A stretch of DNA of 61,528 nt from Chryseomicrobium aureum (GTDB lineage Bacteria > Bacillota > Bacilli > Bacillales_A > Planococcaceae), in assembly GCF_016909155.1 (NCBI RefSeq), contig NZ_JAFBFG010000017.1:1-61528 (forward strand), read 5' to 3'. The notes beneath the pieces are model-generated. The model was not told where the DNA came from. It searched no databases and was given only the letters and a program-made list of their open reading frames with translations. The translations under genes were made by a program, and so were the position numbers. Positions 43,667 through 54,047 of this stretch are shown here, piece by piece. How positions within the stretch are numbered: position 1 is the stretch's first letter; the number at the start of each line of letters is the position of its first letter.

Positions 43667-43802
43667 CTCCACATTTCTTAGTATCGAGTTGCAGACGTTA
43701 GAAATTCACGCAAAAACCATTCACCCCAACGGAGGCAAAAAGCGCCTCCATTGGTGCGCCTGGATTTCACGCGATTTCTGAGCGAACGTCTTCCACATCT
43801 AG
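43667..43802 (-). repeat. Dispersed hairpin repeat, copy C
   Basis: Minus-strand orientation: CTAGATGTGGA at the start (43802) and ATGTGGAGCAG at the end. The outer stem AGAAAT(C)GCGTGAAA pairs with TTTTTGCGTGAATTTCT; the inner hairpin is GGAGGC/GCCTCC, not TGAAGC/GCTTCA as in A and B, so pairing is kept with different bases. It starts 5 nt after the darA terminator T-run and ends 38 nt before holB. Confidence 0.8.
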
Positions 43803-43806
43803 TTTT

Positions 43807-43843
43807 AAAAAAAGCCGCATGCGCAAATTATGCGACACACGGC
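43807..43843 (-). terminator. Terminator of tmk-darA
   Basis: Minus strand: GCCGTGTGTCGC-ATAATTT-GCGCATGCGGC then seven T (43813-43807). Confidence 0.85.
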
Positions 43844-43855
43844 CCTTCGTGTTTA

Positions 43856-44841
<986 letters not shown>

Positions 44842-44842
44842 T

Positions 44843-46261
44843 TTAATTGGTTTCCTCCAGTACATAAACCTGTCGTTGTGCTAACCTATGTTCTCCTTGA
44901 AATGCAGCCTTGCCCATCAAACATTCTTCTAGCTGCACAAGTGTCTTTACTGTAAACCGTTCTCCAGGAAGAAGCAACGGAATTCCAGGAGGATACGGGA
45001 TGATGGCGCCTTTTGCGATGCGTCCGATTGCCTTCGTATAGGAAATCCATTCTCCGTTTCTGCGTTGCACTTCTTCAAGAGCAACCTCAGGCTTCGTCAG
45101 CTGATTGGCCGCAACAGCCGTCACTACTGGAAGGGCTTGTGGACGCACAGACTTCAACGCCTCACAAGCGCGCTTCACGCGGCTTCGCAACTCCGCAAAC
45201 CGGTAATCTTCCCCGTATTTCAATAGAGGCAACATCCATAAAACATGCTGACCGTGTGCAAGTTCAACATATACGCCTTGTTGTTCGAGCGCATCGCGGA
45301 CTTGGTGCCCAGCATGCGTTCCTATTCGAATCATCAGTTTCAATGGATCGTCTACTTCGACGATATCGAGCCCGGAAATCCCTTGTAAACTATCTAAGAA
45401 TAATGCGCGCTTATCCATGAAATGATGGTAATCCCTGGCTGTGAATGAAGCGAGGTACGCACGGGCATCGTCAAGAGACGCCATCACGGGATATGAAGGA
45501 CTGCTTGACTGCAACATACGGAGTGCATGCTCCAAGCGGTCTTTCCCTACAAATTTAGATTTGCTATGTAAGAATGACCCCATTGTCATCGCCGGCAAAC
45601 TTTTATGAGCGGACTGAACGACAACATCTGCTCCACATTCAAGAGCCGATACTGGAAAGTAGTCAGACCCCTGGAAATGAGCTCCGTGCGCTTCGTCGAC
45701 GAGTACTGGTACACCTTTTGTATGACAAAATTCCACGATTTCGAGTAAGTCCGATACAACGCCGAAATAGGTCGGAGTTGTCAGAGCCACCGCCCGAATG
45801 TCCGGAAACTCGTGAAAAGCCTGTTGAATGCCTTGCAAGGAGACATGCGCAGCAGTTTCTGTTCGGTGATCCCATTCTGGAGTGATAAACATAGGGCGGA
45901 CTCGCGCAAGCTCGACTGCATGAAATACAGATTTATGCGCATTGCGCTGAATAAGGACGCGGTCTCCAGGGGTGGTCGCCGCAAGCATCATCGCTAAGTT
46001 ACCGACCGTGGACCCGTTCACTAAAAAGTAACTCGCATCACTTCCGTAAAAGGTTGACAACAGGTCTTGTGCTTCTTGAATGACGCCTTCTGGAGCGTGC
46101 AGATCATCGAGTCCTGTAAGCTCTGTCACGTCATAACTCAAACTATCTCGCAATGCTTTTGGCAGCGTGCTAAAATAGCCATTTTTATGTCCTGGAACAT
46201 GCAGCGACATAGGCTGCTTCTCCACAAACTGCTGAAGTTTTTCTACTAGGGGTCGCCGCAT
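44843..46261 (-). CDS. Orn/Lys/Arg decarboxylase-family PLP enzyme (YaaO)
   Basis: 472 aa, fold-type I. Seen: [10 protein letters not shown] near the N-terminus, [32 protein letters not shown], and the PLP lysine in [15 protein letters not shown] short C-terminal domain contains [12 protein letters not shown]. Substrate (arginine, lysine or ornithine) cannot be decided; it probably makes polyamine precursors. xpaC, yaaN and csfB, upstream in B. subtilis, are absent. Confidence 0.88.
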   Translation of the reverse strand: MRRPLVEKLQQFVEKQPMSLHVPGHKNGYFSTLPKALRDSLSYDVTELTGLDDLHAPEGVIQEAQDLLSTFYGSDASYFLVNGSTVGNLAMMLAATTPGDRVLIQRNAHKSVFHAVELARVRPMFITPEWDHRTETAAHVSLQGIQQAFHEFPDIRAVALTTPTYFGVVSDLLEIVEFCHTKGVPVLVDEAHGAHFQGSDYFPVSALECGADVVVQSAHKSLPAMTMGSFLHSKSKFVGKDRLEHALRMLQSSSPSYPVMASLDDARAYLASFTARDYHHFMDKRALFLDSLQGISGLDIVEVDDPLKLMIRIGTHAGHQVRDALEQQGVYVELAHGQHVLWMLPLLKYGEDYRFAELRSRVKRACEALKSVRPQALPVVTAVAANQLTKPEVALEEVQRRNGEWISYTKAIGRIAKGAIIPYPPGIPLLLPGERFTVKTLVQLEECLMGKAAFQGEHRLAQRQVYVLEETN

Positions 46262-46301
46262 TTTCATTCCTCTTTTCTATGTGTTTTCAGTATACCATCC
46301 A

Positions 46302-46724
46302 TCAAGAAGGCGATTGATTGATTTTTTTGAGCATCCGGTATAACTGTTCTTTTTCTTGATCCGTCAATGCCGAAAAGTTTTCTTCTAAATAAGTAAAATG
46401 CTCATCTAACAGACTCGTGATCAAACGATTGCCAAGCTTTGTGATTTCTACAAACGAGCAGCGTCGATCTGTTGGACATGGACGTTTCGTAACAAGTTCC
46501 TTTTTCAATAGACGATTCGTAACGCTCGTTATACTGCCACTTGGAATGCCAAGTACCGTACTGAGTTGTTGCACTGTATAGGTTTGCTCAGGAGTCCCCT
46601 GCAACAGTTCTAACACACGGAAACTGTCCAACGTTAGACCATACCCTTCCATTCGTCTCGTCACACTTTGGAGATATTGTTTGCTCGTTTGAAACCAAAG
46701 CGCATACAAATTATCTGTCGCCAT
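46302..46724 (-). CDS. MarR-family transcriptional regulator
   Basis: 140 aa winged helix. Seen: FRVLELLQGTPEQTYTVQQL, recognition helix IPSGSITSVTNRLLKKELV, wing CPTDRRCSFVEIT. It likely senses a phenolic or oxidant; two cysteines near the wing are unusual candidates. Divergent to the dead SDR gene at 46868, with operators between them, so it probably controlled that gene and itself. Confidence 0.88.
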   Translation of the reverse strand: MATDNLYALWFQTSKQYLQSVTRRMEGYGLTLDSFRVLELLQGTPEQTYTVQQLSTVLGIPSGSITSVTNRLLKKELVTKRPCPTDRRCSFVEITKLGNRLITSLLDEHFTYLEENFSALTDQEKEQLYRMLKKINQSPS

Positions 46725-46758
46725 CCCGCATTCCTCCTGTAATCGCTTTCAAAACTTT

Positions 46759-46847
46759 ACCTATAGGATATCTAAAAAATTCGCAATAATCAAGGTATAA
46801 CAACACCTTCTATTTGTATTGACTCCTAATTAGCCTAATGATAGGAT
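46759..46847. promoter_or_regulatory. Divergent promoters with palindromic operators (MarR)
   Basis: Minus strand, for marR: TTGATT (46793-46788), 17 nt, TATCCT (46770-46765), overlapped by palindrome CCTATAGG (46760-46767). Plus strand: TTGACT (46819-46824), 17 nt, TAGGAT (46842-46847), overlapped by TCCTA...TAGGA (46824-46846). Both palindromes are likely MarR sites. Confidence 0.65.
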
Positions 46848-46867
46848 TAAATGTTTTTGACATATAT

Positions 46868-46972
46868 ATGGGGCCCTATTTGGAGGGACTTGTTGACTCC
46901 TTTGCTTCTGAGCAAGCAAAAGGAATGACGGGTCAGACGATGATCTTCGATGGTGGCTATACAGCTCAATAA
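46868..46972 (+). pseudogene. C-terminal remnant of an SDR oxidoreductase
   Basis: Reads EGLVDSFASEQAK then GMTGQTMIFDGGYTAQ and TAA, the characteristic C-terminus of short-chain dehydrogenases, closest by eye to 3-hydroxybutyrate dehydrogenases. The Rossmann GxxxGxG and YxxxK active site are absent. About 35 codons remain behind a still recognisable promoter, with no ribosome site. Confidence 0.8.
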
Positions 46973-46979
46973 TAGACAA

Positions 46980-47006
46980 AAAGACAGTCCAATGCGGACT
47001 GTCTTT
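46980..47006. terminator. Terminator shared by the SDR remnant and glnQ
   Basis: AAAGACAGTCC-AATGC-GGACTGTCTTT with TTTTG on the plus side and TTTTTGTC on the minus side. Confidence 0.85.
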
Positions 47007-47023
47007 TTTGTTTTCTTCTATTA

Positions 47024-47752
47024 TTATAGTACTTTACTTAAGAAAGATTTCGTACGCTCATGTTGCGGATTGCCAAACAACTCTTTTGGCACATTCTCCT
47101 CAACGATGTATCCTCCATCAATAAAAATCACGCGATCTCCAACTTCTGCAGCGAAGCCCATCTCATGGGTTACGACGACCATCGTCATCCCCTCTTTCGC
47201 CAAGTCCTTCATAACATCCAAAACGTCTCCTACCATTTCTGGGTCAAGCGCTGATGTCGGCTCATCGAATAACATGATTTTTGGATCCATCGCAAGTGCA
47301 CGCGCAATAGCCACACGTTGCTTCTGACCACCCGACAACTCCCCAGGGTAGGCTTTGGCTTTTTCACGTAGACCGACTTTGTCAAGAAGCGCAAACGCCT
47401 TCTTCTCAGCATCTGCCGGTGATAGTTTCTTCAACTTCACAGGTGCGAGTGTAATATTCTGAAGAACCGTCATATGTGGAAACAGGTTGAATTGTTGGAA
47501 CACCATACCTACGTCTTGACGAATTTTATTAATATTGTTCTTATTGTCGGTAATATCTTGACCATTTACAAACACATGACCATCTGTGATTTCTTCTAGA
47601 CGATTTAAGCAACGTAAGAACGTACTCTTCCCCGAACCAGAAGGTCCAATCACACATACTACTTCAGACGGTTCAATCACTGTACTGACGTCTTTTAAGA
47701 CTTCAATGTCTCCGAATGACTTCTTTAAGTTTTCGACACGAATCATACTCAT
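47024..47752 (-). CDS. Polar amino-acid ABC transporter ATPase (GlnQ-like)
   Basis: 242 aa. Walker [11 protein letters not shown]-loop [12 protein letters not shown], signature [14 protein letters not shown], Walker [16 protein letters not shown]-loop VTHE. It energises uptake with the two genes upstream. Start overlaps the permease stop; AAAGGAGG precedes it. Confidence 0.93.
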   Translation of the reverse strand: MSMIRVENLKKSFGDIEVLKDVSTVIEPSEVVCVIGPSGSGKSTFLRCLNRLEEITDGHVFVNGQDITDNKNNINKIRQDVGMVFQQFNLFPHMTVLQNITLAPVKLKKLSPADAEKKAFALLDKVGLREKAKAYPGELSGGQKQRVAIARALAMDPKIMLFDEPTSALDPEMVGDVLDVMKDLAKEGMTMVVVTHEMGFAAEVGDRVIFIDGGYIVEENVPKELFGNPQHERTKSFLSKVL

Positions 47753-48426
47753 CGTAAGACGAACCTCCTTTCTAAGTAGCTAGAGAGTAGGGACAATAGA
47801 TAAATAATCACAAAATACATAATTCCTAGTAATAAATAAATTGTAAACGGATCATATGTAGCACTTACTACCACTCGACCACGTTGCGTCAAATCTGCGA
47901 CTCCAATGATCGAAAGAAGCGATGTATCTTTTAATGAAATAATCGCTTGATTCGTAATGGTTGGTAACATCCGGCGGAACGCTTGTGGAAGTACAACGAA
48001 ACGCATATTTTGCGTGGAATCTAGTCCTAATGAGCGAGCTGCCTCTGTTTGTCCTTTATCAATCGATTGAATCCCTGCACGGATGATTTCAGCGAAGTAT
48101 GCACCCGCATTAATAGCCACGGTTAAAATCCCAGCCCATGTATTATCAAGTGAAATAAATGACAGTGAATTTAAACCAAAATAGATAAAGAATAACTGAA
48201 CAATAAATGGCGTTCCCCGAATTGCATCTACAAAAATCTTTGAGATCCACTGTAGCGGTTTAATTGGTGATAGGCGGAAAAGAGCCATCACTAAACCAAT
48301 TAAGAAACCTAAGACAATGGCCACTGCAAAAATATAAAGCGTTACTTGAAGACCATCAAGTAATGTAGGCATCGCGGCTTTTATCTTATCATAAAGTTCC
48401 GTTAATGCTGGTATAAAGTCTTGCAC
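47749..48426 (-). CDS. Polar amino-acid ABC transporter permease (GlnP-like)
   Basis: 225 aa, about five membrane segments. The EAA-type cytoplasmic loop is visible as [29 protein letters not shown] (key EAARSLG and LPQAFR). [12 protein letters not shown]-like [13 protein letters not shown] is the usual HisMQ permease motif. Confidence 0.92.
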   Translation of the reverse strand: MQDFIPALTELYDKIKAAMPTLLDGLQVTLYIFAVAIVLGFLIGLVMALFRLSPIKPLQWISKIFVDAIRGTPFIVQLFFIYFGLNSLSFISLDNTWAGILTVAINAGAYFAEIIRAGIQSIDKGQTEAARSLGLDSTQNMRFVVLPQAFRRMLPTITNQAIISLKDTSLLSIIGVADLTQRGRVVVSATYDPFTIYLLLGIMYFVIIYLLSLLSSYLERRFVLR

Positions 48427-48454
48427 CTAACTTCAACTCCTTTGTATCAAAAAA

Positions 48455-48473
48455 GACGCGGTTACTGCCGCGC
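48455..48473 (-). terminator. Intercistronic terminator/attenuator between glnH and glnP
   Basis: Minus strand: GGCGCGG-CAGTAA-CCGCGTC then TTTTTTG, inside the 64-nt gap of a single operon. It should reduce transcription of the permease and ATPase relative to the binding protein. Confidence 0.75.
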
Positions 48474-48490
48474 CTTTCCAGTTTGATTAG

Positions 48491-49267
48491 TTATTCAGTG
48501 ATATACGTGTTGATGATTTCGTCATATTCGCCGCTATCACGAAGTTCTTGTAGACCTGCATTGATTTTCTCAAGTAGATCTGCATTTTCACCTTTTAGAA
48601 CTGCGATACCATAGTTATCACCATTCAGACGTTCACCCACGATTTGAAGATCTAAGCTACTTTGTGCAATTGCATATGCAATTACTGGGTAGTCTTCAAT
48701 CAGAACATCTGCATTGCCATTTGAAACTTCTTGGAACATAGATGGGCTGTCTTCTAAAGTCGTGATTTCATACCCATATTCATCTTTGTTATCTTCTGCA
48801 AATTTAGCACCCGTTGTACCTGTTTTTACAACTACACGTTTGCCTTCTAAATCTTCTAGGCTAGTGATTTCATTGTTTGAAGCAGCTGTAACTAATGTTA
48901 AACCAGCTTCAAAGTATGGATCTGAGAAATCAACGACTTCTTTACGCTCATCTGTAATACTCATTCCTGCAATCGCCACGTCTAATTGACCGGCTTGTAC
49001 TGCTGGAATAATTCCACCAAAGTCCATTGGATTCAGTTCAATTTCAAATCCTTGGTTTTCAGCGATGGCACGAATCAAGTCAACATCGATACCTTTGTAT
49101 TCGCCGTCTTCTTCATATTCAAATGGTGGATACGTTGTATCAATACCTACTTGATACACTTTTCCTTCAGAATCTCCTGAACCTGCATCGTCTGACCCAC
49201 ATGCTGCTACGATAAGTAGTAGTGCTACGAGTGCTGCGAGTAACGCTAACATTTTGCTCTTCTTCAT
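48491..49267 (-). CDS. Amino-acid ABC transporter binding lipoprotein (GlnH-like)
   Basis: 258 aa. Lipoprotein signal with lipobox LIVAAC (Cys23), then a family 3 solute-binding fold: GIDTTYPPFEYEEDGEYKG, GFDVDLI-like GIDVDLIRAIAENQG, and AIAGMSITDERKE. Ligand probably glutamine, glutamate, cystine or another polar amino acid; not resolvable here. RBS GGGGG-type, ATG 49267. Confidence 0.93.
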   Translation of the reverse strand: MKKSKMLALLAALVALLLIVAACGSDDAGSGDSEGKVYQVGIDTTYPPFEYEEDGEYKGIDVDLIRAIAENQGFEIELNPMDFGGIIPAVQAGQLDVAIAGMSITDERKEVVDFSDPYFEAGLTLVTAASNNEITSLEDLEGKRVVVKTGTTGAKFAEDNKDEYGYEITTLEDSPSMFQEVSNGNADVLIEDYPVIAYAIAQSSLDLQIVGERLNGDNYGIAVLKGENADLLEKINAGLQELRDSGEYDEIINTYITE

Positions 49268-49351
49268 GTGTAGAACCCCCTTGTGTTATGTTACGTTTTT
49301 CACTATACCATACTTTAGACCCTAATTGTAGCAATAGCCAGAGAATTCACA

Positions 49352-49570
49352 CTAGATGTGGAGCAGGCTCCCCCTGAAATTCTGTCAAATGACAGCGTGG
49401 ATAGGGAGGCGTCTTTTACCTCAATGGCCGTGATGGCATTTGGCATGGATTTCAAGTCTGCGCAACTCGATAACTCCTAGATGTGGAGCCACCTGTTTTA
49501 GAAACTTTATGTATTTAACCTGAGCGATCGTGCATCGGCCATGAATGAGGAGGTATTGGCCATGATTTAT
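49352..49570 (+). repeat. Dispersed hairpin repeat, copy D, with partial second unit
   Basis: Starts CTAGATGTGGAG (49352) and a second TAGATGTGGAGCC begins at 49478, followed by a decayed copy of the next unit's start. Outer stem: TGAAATTC(T)GTCAAATG region pairs with CATTTGGCATGGATTTCA; inner hairpin GAGG/CCTC. GCAACTCGAT is kept. At ~49526-49570 two diverged 21-nt units end in GGCCATG. This copy has no terminator before it. Confidence 0.75.
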
Positions 49571-49815
49571 AACCACATATACGATTTCGATTCTGGTCTT
49601 TTCCCCGGTTCTTCGAGTACACAGGAGACCCAGCCGGTCTCCCGGACCGGATTTTGAGTGATTGGCGACTGTTTACGTAATCAATATTTCATATGTGAAT
49701 CGCCACATCCGCAGTCTCACACCAATCAATTAATGACAGTCCACTACTACGATAACCTTCGATTTTTGTAAACCAATAAGGTTCTTTTTCATTTCTTTTT
49801 AAAGAAAAATCCTCC
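49567..49815 (-). pseudogene. IS66-family accessory gene tnpA remnant
   Basis: One frame reads EPYWFTKIEGYRSSGLSLID then WCETADVAIHI, matching the SGLS...WC start of IS66 TnpA. One frame over, MKY-stop-LRKQSP matches the family's KYWLRK, with TGG changed to TGA; the frame continues through TGWVSCVLEEP to a TAA. So there is at least one frameshift and one nonsense change. No tnpB/tnpC and no inverted repeats are visible. Confidence 0.7.
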
Positions 49816-49895
49816 TAACTTTCTATTCTGGGAGTAGTAGCTCATGGGTTTCTTCTATTAAAATGTGTTCACTATCTGAGGCTTAGGTTAATCTT

Positions 49896-50403
49896 TTGTC
49901 ATATTACTGTTTAGAGACCCACCCAGTGATGCTTTCTATCGTACTGACACTTGCGACGACTGGAATGAGGAGTTTTGTAAGTTATGTGTCGGGAATTAAG
50001 ATGAATAAGATCACAAATACGCGTTATTTATCAGTAATAGAGAAAGAGGAACAAGCGGAGAGACCTATCCCTTCGTCCAAAAATATATGAATCCATTGAG
50101 AAGAAAAGGACTGCACGAGGATTGCCTTCGATTCAATCGAGTCACGAGCTGAGCATTCTATTTACTACTAGTAGGGGAAATCGCTTTAGTGCTCCTTACT
50201 TCAGTCAGTATTTTGAAAAGAAGATTACGAAGGCTTCACATGTCCATAAAAATAAACAAATCGCTCCTCAATTTCTAAGACACGTATTTGCGATCATCTC
50301 GCAACTTTAGGGTGTTGAAATTTATGATATTATGCGATTTCTCGGGCATGAGCGTAAAGAGACGACGTGGATTTATTTGGGGAACTTACTGAAGAGAGAA
50401 TAA
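49896..50403 (+). pseudogene. Tyrosine recombinase/integrase remnant
   Basis: LATTGMRS (first catalytic Arg region), LFTTSRGNRFSAPYFSQYF, QIAPQFLRHVFA (HxxR with His changed to Gln), then GVEIYDIMRFLGHERKETT with WIYLGNL holding the nucleophile Tyr. Frameshifts separate the blocks, and a TAG interrupts the HLATL segment. The N-terminal core-binding domain is missing. It lies next to the catabolic island and may have mobilised it or an earlier element. Confidence 0.8.
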
Positions 50404-50522
50404 TGCGATTATTAAATGGAGTGATAGTAGTTTAAGAGGCTTTATATAAAAAGTAAGGTGTATAATCCTTAATAAAATTCCAAATTAAGTATCGATTTAT
50501 TGTTTGATCTATATGTATTAAT
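50404..50522. other. AT-rich spacer, nothing recognised
   Basis: Between the recombinase remnant and the island's 3' hairpin I see no gene, repeat or attachment-site duplication. Confidence 0.5.
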
Positions 50523-50574
50523 ACTCCTGTATAAATCAAATAGTTATTCTTCATTAAAATATTTATACAGGAGT
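50523..50574 (-). terminator. Long inverted repeat at the 3' end of the catabolic operon
   Basis: A perfect 14-bp inverted repeat, ACTCCTGTATAAAT (50523-50536) and its complement (50561-50574), with a 24-nt AT-rich loop. It follows the last gene by 25 nt. No long T-run follows, so it may stabilise the 3' end more than terminate. Confidence 0.55.
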
Positions 50575-50599
50575 TGAATAGAATCTCTATGTTATCAAA

Positions 50600-51562
50600 T
50601 TATGACACTACATGCTTTGGCCGGTTTCCTAAAACACCAGCTATTAAGTTTTCTGCTGCAAGATTTGCCATCTTGTATCTAGTATTTATACTAGAACTCC
50701 CTATGTGGGGAAGTGCAACCAAGTTAGGCAATGTAAGTAGGCGATTATTAAGGTTTATAGGTTCTGTTTCAAATACATCTAATCCTGCTGCATAAATTTC
50801 CTTATTAACTAGTGCATCATACAAAGCTTTCTCATCAACAATGCCTCCTCTTGACGTGTTGATAAGTATTGCGCTTTTTTTCATTAATTTAAACTCTCTT
50901 TCAGAAATAAGGTTTGTAGTCTGAGGTGTATAAGGGGTCATCACTACAATGAAGTCGGATTCTTTCAACAAATCATCCAGTTCACTATATTGAACATTCA
51001 AAGATTGCTCCATATCTAATTTACGTGATCTATTATAATATACAATGTTCATATTGAATCCAAGAGCTCGTTTCGCAATAGCCTCTCCAATTCTGCCCAT
51101 TCCTATTATACCCAAGGTAGAATTGTATATATCTTGACCTGCTAATTGTAATGGTGACCAAGTCTTCCATTCACCATTACGTAAATATGTAGATGCTTCA
51201 ATCAACCTTCTTGAAGTCGCCATAAGCAGAGCAAAAGTCAAATCAGCTGTTGTCTCTGTTAGAACATCGGGTGTGTTAGTAACTATGATTCCTTTTTTCT
51301 TAGCTGCCTCAATATCAATGTTATTATAACCTACCGCCATATTACTAATTACTTTCAATTTAGGCGAGCCATCAATTAATTTTTTATCAATATTTTCTGT
51401 GAGTAAGCACAGCACACCATCCACATTGATCATTTTTTCTGCTAGTTCTTCTTGTGGTATAGGTGTTTCTTCTTCATCCCATAACTCAACTGTACATACT
51501 TCACTAATTTTTTTTATTATTCCTTCTGGTAATTTTCTCGTTATCAATACTTTAGGTTTCAT
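50600..51562 (-). CDS. D-2-hydroxyacid dehydrogenase (glyoxylate/hydroxypyruvate reductase type)
   Basis: 320 aa NAD(P)-dependent family. Nucleotide site LGIIGMGRIGEAIAKRAL, catalytic Arg in INTSRGGIVDE, Glu in DVFETEP, His in LPHIGSSS. Closest in style to GhrB-like glyoxylate/hydroxypyruvate reductases. Next to a glycerate kinase the likely product is D-glycerate. ATG 51562 follows AGGAGAAA and overlaps garK by 11 nt; a longer start is not needed. Confidence 0.9.
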   Translation of the reverse strand: MKPKVLITRKLPEGIIKKISEVCTVELWDEEETPIPQEELAEKMINVDGVLCLLTENIDKKLIDGSPKLKVISNMAVGYNNIDIEAAKKKGIIVTNTPDVLTETTADLTFALLMATSRRLIEASTYLRNGEWKTWSPLQLAGQDIYNSTLGIIGMGRIGEAIAKRALGFNMNIVYYNRSRKLDMEQSLNVQYSELDDLLKESDFIVVMTPYTPQTTNLISEREFKLMKKSAILINTSRGGIVDEKALYDALVNKEIYAAGLDVFETEPINLNNRLLTLPNLVALPHIGSSSINTRYKMANLAAENLIAGVLGNRPKHVVS

Positions 51563-52718
51563 TGTGATTTCTCCTAACCGGTGGTATGATGACATATTTT
51601 AAGACCCTGAGTACCGCTTCAGTTTTATATGGTATCCATTTTAATGTATTTAATATGGCGTCATTTAAAGAACATGGGCCTGGAAGAATAGAAAAGGCCG
51701 ATAGAAGCCCTAATTCATCAAATTTTGAAGGTTTTAATTCTACTTCACCACACAATGCAATCACTGGGATATTGTATTTTTTCCCAATATCACTTACTCC
51801 TTTGATTACTTTACCCCCTAACGTTTGTGCATCCAATCTTCCTTCACCCGTAATTATAAGATCTGAATTTTTAACTACTTCTTCAAAGTTTAAATATTCC
51901 ATTACTACTTTAATACCTGATTTAACAGAAGCATTAAGAAATGCCATAAGTGCTGCTCCAAGTCCTCCAGCAGCTCCACCACCTGTAAGTTCTTTTACGT
52001 TAATTCCTTGTTGTTTTTCTACAACCTCAGCATATCTATTTAATGCAAGGTCAAGAATTTGTATATCTGCAAGGCTAGCACCTTTTTGAGGACCAAAAAC
52101 TTCACTAGCTCCATTTGGGCCACATAATTTATTGGTAACATCACAAGCTATAATAAAAGAACAATCCAGTAATCTATTATCTAAACCACTACTATCGTAA
52201 TGCGAAAGATTAATTAAGCTTTCCCCACCATCACCAAGTTCGATTCCCTTAGAATTATAAAATTTGACCCCTAAAGCTTTGAGTAATCCCATGCCTCCAT
52301 CATTTGTCGCACTGCCACCTAAACCGATGACAAATTTTTTGTAGCCCTTATCTAAAGCGTGTCTAATTAACTCACCTGTTCCAAACGTACTAGTCAGTAA
52401 AGGATTTTTTTCTTCTTCTGATAATAGTGTTAGTCCTGAGGCTTGAGCCATTTCGATAATTACTGTCTCTTGATCACCTAGTATTCCATAATCTGCCCTT
52501 ATCTTTCGCATTAAGGGATCATGAACTTCGACGGAAATTGTCTTGCCTCTGGTTGAATAAACCATATTTTCTAAAGTTCCTTCACCTCCGTCGGCTAATG
52601 GAATTTCTTTAATACAAGCATAAGGATATACCCGAGTTACTCCTTCCGAGATTTTCTTTGTTATATTTATTGCTGAAGCCGAGCCTTTAAATGAATCTGG
52701 GGCTATAATAATATTCAC
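51552..52718 (-). CDS. Glycerate 2-kinase (GarK/GlxK family)
   Basis: 388 aa, phosphorylates D-glycerate to 2-phosphoglycerate. Seen: IIIAPDSFKGSASA at the N-terminus, EIPLADGGEGT, GLGGSATNDGGMG, and GAAGGLGAAL and DLIITGEGRLDAQT further on. GTG 52718 gives the canonical start; a GTG four codons earlier at the dctM stop also lies in frame. It links the operon to lower glycolysis. Confidence 0.93.
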   Translation of the reverse strand: MNIIIAPDSFKGSASAINITKKISEGVTRVYPYACIKEIPLADGGEGTLENMVYSTRGKTISVEVHDPLMRKIRADYGILGDQETVIIEMAQASGLTLLSEEEKNPLLTSTFGTGELIRHALDKGYKKFVIGLGGSATNDGGMGLLKALGVKFYNSKGIELGDGGESLINLSHYDSSGLDNRLLDCSFIIACDVTNKLCGPNGASEVFGPQKGASLADIQILDLALNRYAEVVEKQQGINVKELTGGGAAGGLGAALMAFLNASVKSGIKVVMEYLNFEEVVKNSDLIITGEGRLDAQTLGGKVIKGVSDIGKKYNIPVIALCGEVELKPSKFDELGLLSAFSILPGPCSLNDAILNTLKWIPYKTEAVLRVLKYVIIPPVRRNHNET

Positions 52719-52730
52719 TTTGTCACCCAC

Positions 52731-54047
52731 TCACTTTAAAATATTTGGTAGCCATAGAGAGATGGCTGGCAAATAAGATATAAGAATAATATCTATTAAT
52801 AAGACTAGATAAAAAGGTAGAAGAGGCTTTATTATTTGTTCAAGCCTTAAATTCGCCACCTGGCAAGCTACGAAAAGGTTAACACCGATAGGTGGAGTAA
52901 CCATTCCTACAGCCAAATTAACTATCATAATTATTCCAAAATGCACTGGATCAACACCAAATTGAATTGCTACTGGGGTTAATATAGGAGCCATAATTAC
53001 AATAGCAGCACCAGTTTCTAAAAACATGCCAACGAGTAGTAAAAGTAAATTTACTAATATTAAAAAGACCACTGCGCTAGTAGAAACTGATAAGAACCAC
53101 TCTGCTACTAAATCTGGAACTCTTTTTGCTGTTAATACCCAACCAAATAAACCAGCATTACCGATAATAAACATAATGATAGAGGTTGATAATACTGAAC
53201 TGCGCAAGACTTCCATTAGGTTTTTAATACTTAAAGTTCTGTAAATGACTAGGCCTATAAATAGAGCATAACCTACTGCTACAGCCGCAGCTTCAGTAGG
53301 AGTAAATATACCTCCGTATATACCCCCTAAAATTATTATGGGCATTAGAAGGGGCAAAATAGCACTCCTAAAAGCTTTAATTCTTCCACTTGTACTCATC
53401 AATTCAGCTTCTTCTATGGCTTGATCAGATAATGGATCAAGGTTCGAATTCCCATACCCCTTGTATTTCGAAATGAAATATATCGTAACCATTAAAGAGA
53501 ATGCAATCAGTATTCCCGGTCCTACTCCTGCCATAAATAATTCTCCGATGGAAATAGATGCTCCAGCTGAAAGAGCAAAGATAATCATAGGAATCGATGG
53601 AGGTATGATTACACCAAGCTCACCCGATACGGCCTGCACCGAAGTAGAGAACGGTTTAGGAAAGCCACGCTTTATCATAGATGGTATAAGAATACTACCA
53701 ACGGCAGCTACTGTAGCAGCACTTGATCCTGATATTGCCGCAAAAAACATGGCAGTAACTACCGAAACTAAAGCTAATCCACCGGTTATCTTTCCTACTA
53801 AAGAATACGCAAAGTTAACTAATCTTTGAGAGATACCACTATACTCCATTAAACTGCCTGCTAGTATAAAGAATGGTATTGCCATTAAGGGGAAAGAGTT
53901 TAAAGTTGAAAATATTCGTTGCACTGCAACCTGGACAGAAATTCCATCATTAACCATTGTAATCATTGACGATAAGCCCATGGCAAAAGCTACTGGAAAG
54001 CCCAGAAAAAATAAAACTAGTAAACTAAGAAATAATAGGCCTATCAT
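52731..54047 (-). CDS. dctM: TRAP transporter large permease DctM
   Basis: 438 aa, about 11-12 membrane segments, the ion-coupled transport subunit. Seen: FFLGFPVAFAMGLS, FFILAGSLMEYSGIS, SGSSAATVAAVGSI, GVIIPPSIPMIIFAL, GGIFTPTEAAAVAV and GMVTPPIGVNLFVA. Overlaps dctQ by 23 nt. Confidence 0.95.
   Translation of the reverse strand: MIGLLFLSLLVLFFLGFPVAFAMGLSSMITMVNDGISVQVAVQRIFSTLNSFPLMAIPFFILAGSLMEYSGISQRLVNFAYSLVGKITGGLALVSVVTAMFFAAISGSSAATVAAVGSILIPSMIKRGFPKPFSTSVQAVSGELGVIIPPSIPMIIFALSAGASISIGELFMAGVGPGILIAFSLMVTIYFISKYKGYGNSNLDPLSDQAIEEAELMSTSGRIKAFRSAILPLLMPIIILGGIYGGIFTPTEAAAVAVGYALFIGLVIYRTLSIKNLMEVLRSSVLSTSIIMFIIGNAGLFGWVLTAKRVPDLVAEWFLSVSTSAVVFLILVNLLLLLVGMFLETGAAIVIMAPILTPVAIQFGVDPVHFGIIMIVNLAVGMVTPPIGVNLFVACQVANLRLEQIIKPLLPFYLVLLIDIILISYLPAISLWLPNILK

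Noticed and set aside
49352-49490. Classical MITE with terminal inverted repeats
   Set aside because: The ends are direct, not inverted, copies of TAGATGTGGAG, and no target duplication is visible.
49622-49645. GGAGACC/GGTCTCC hairpin as a terminator
   Set aside because: No T-run on either strand, and it lies within the tnpA remnant's coding.
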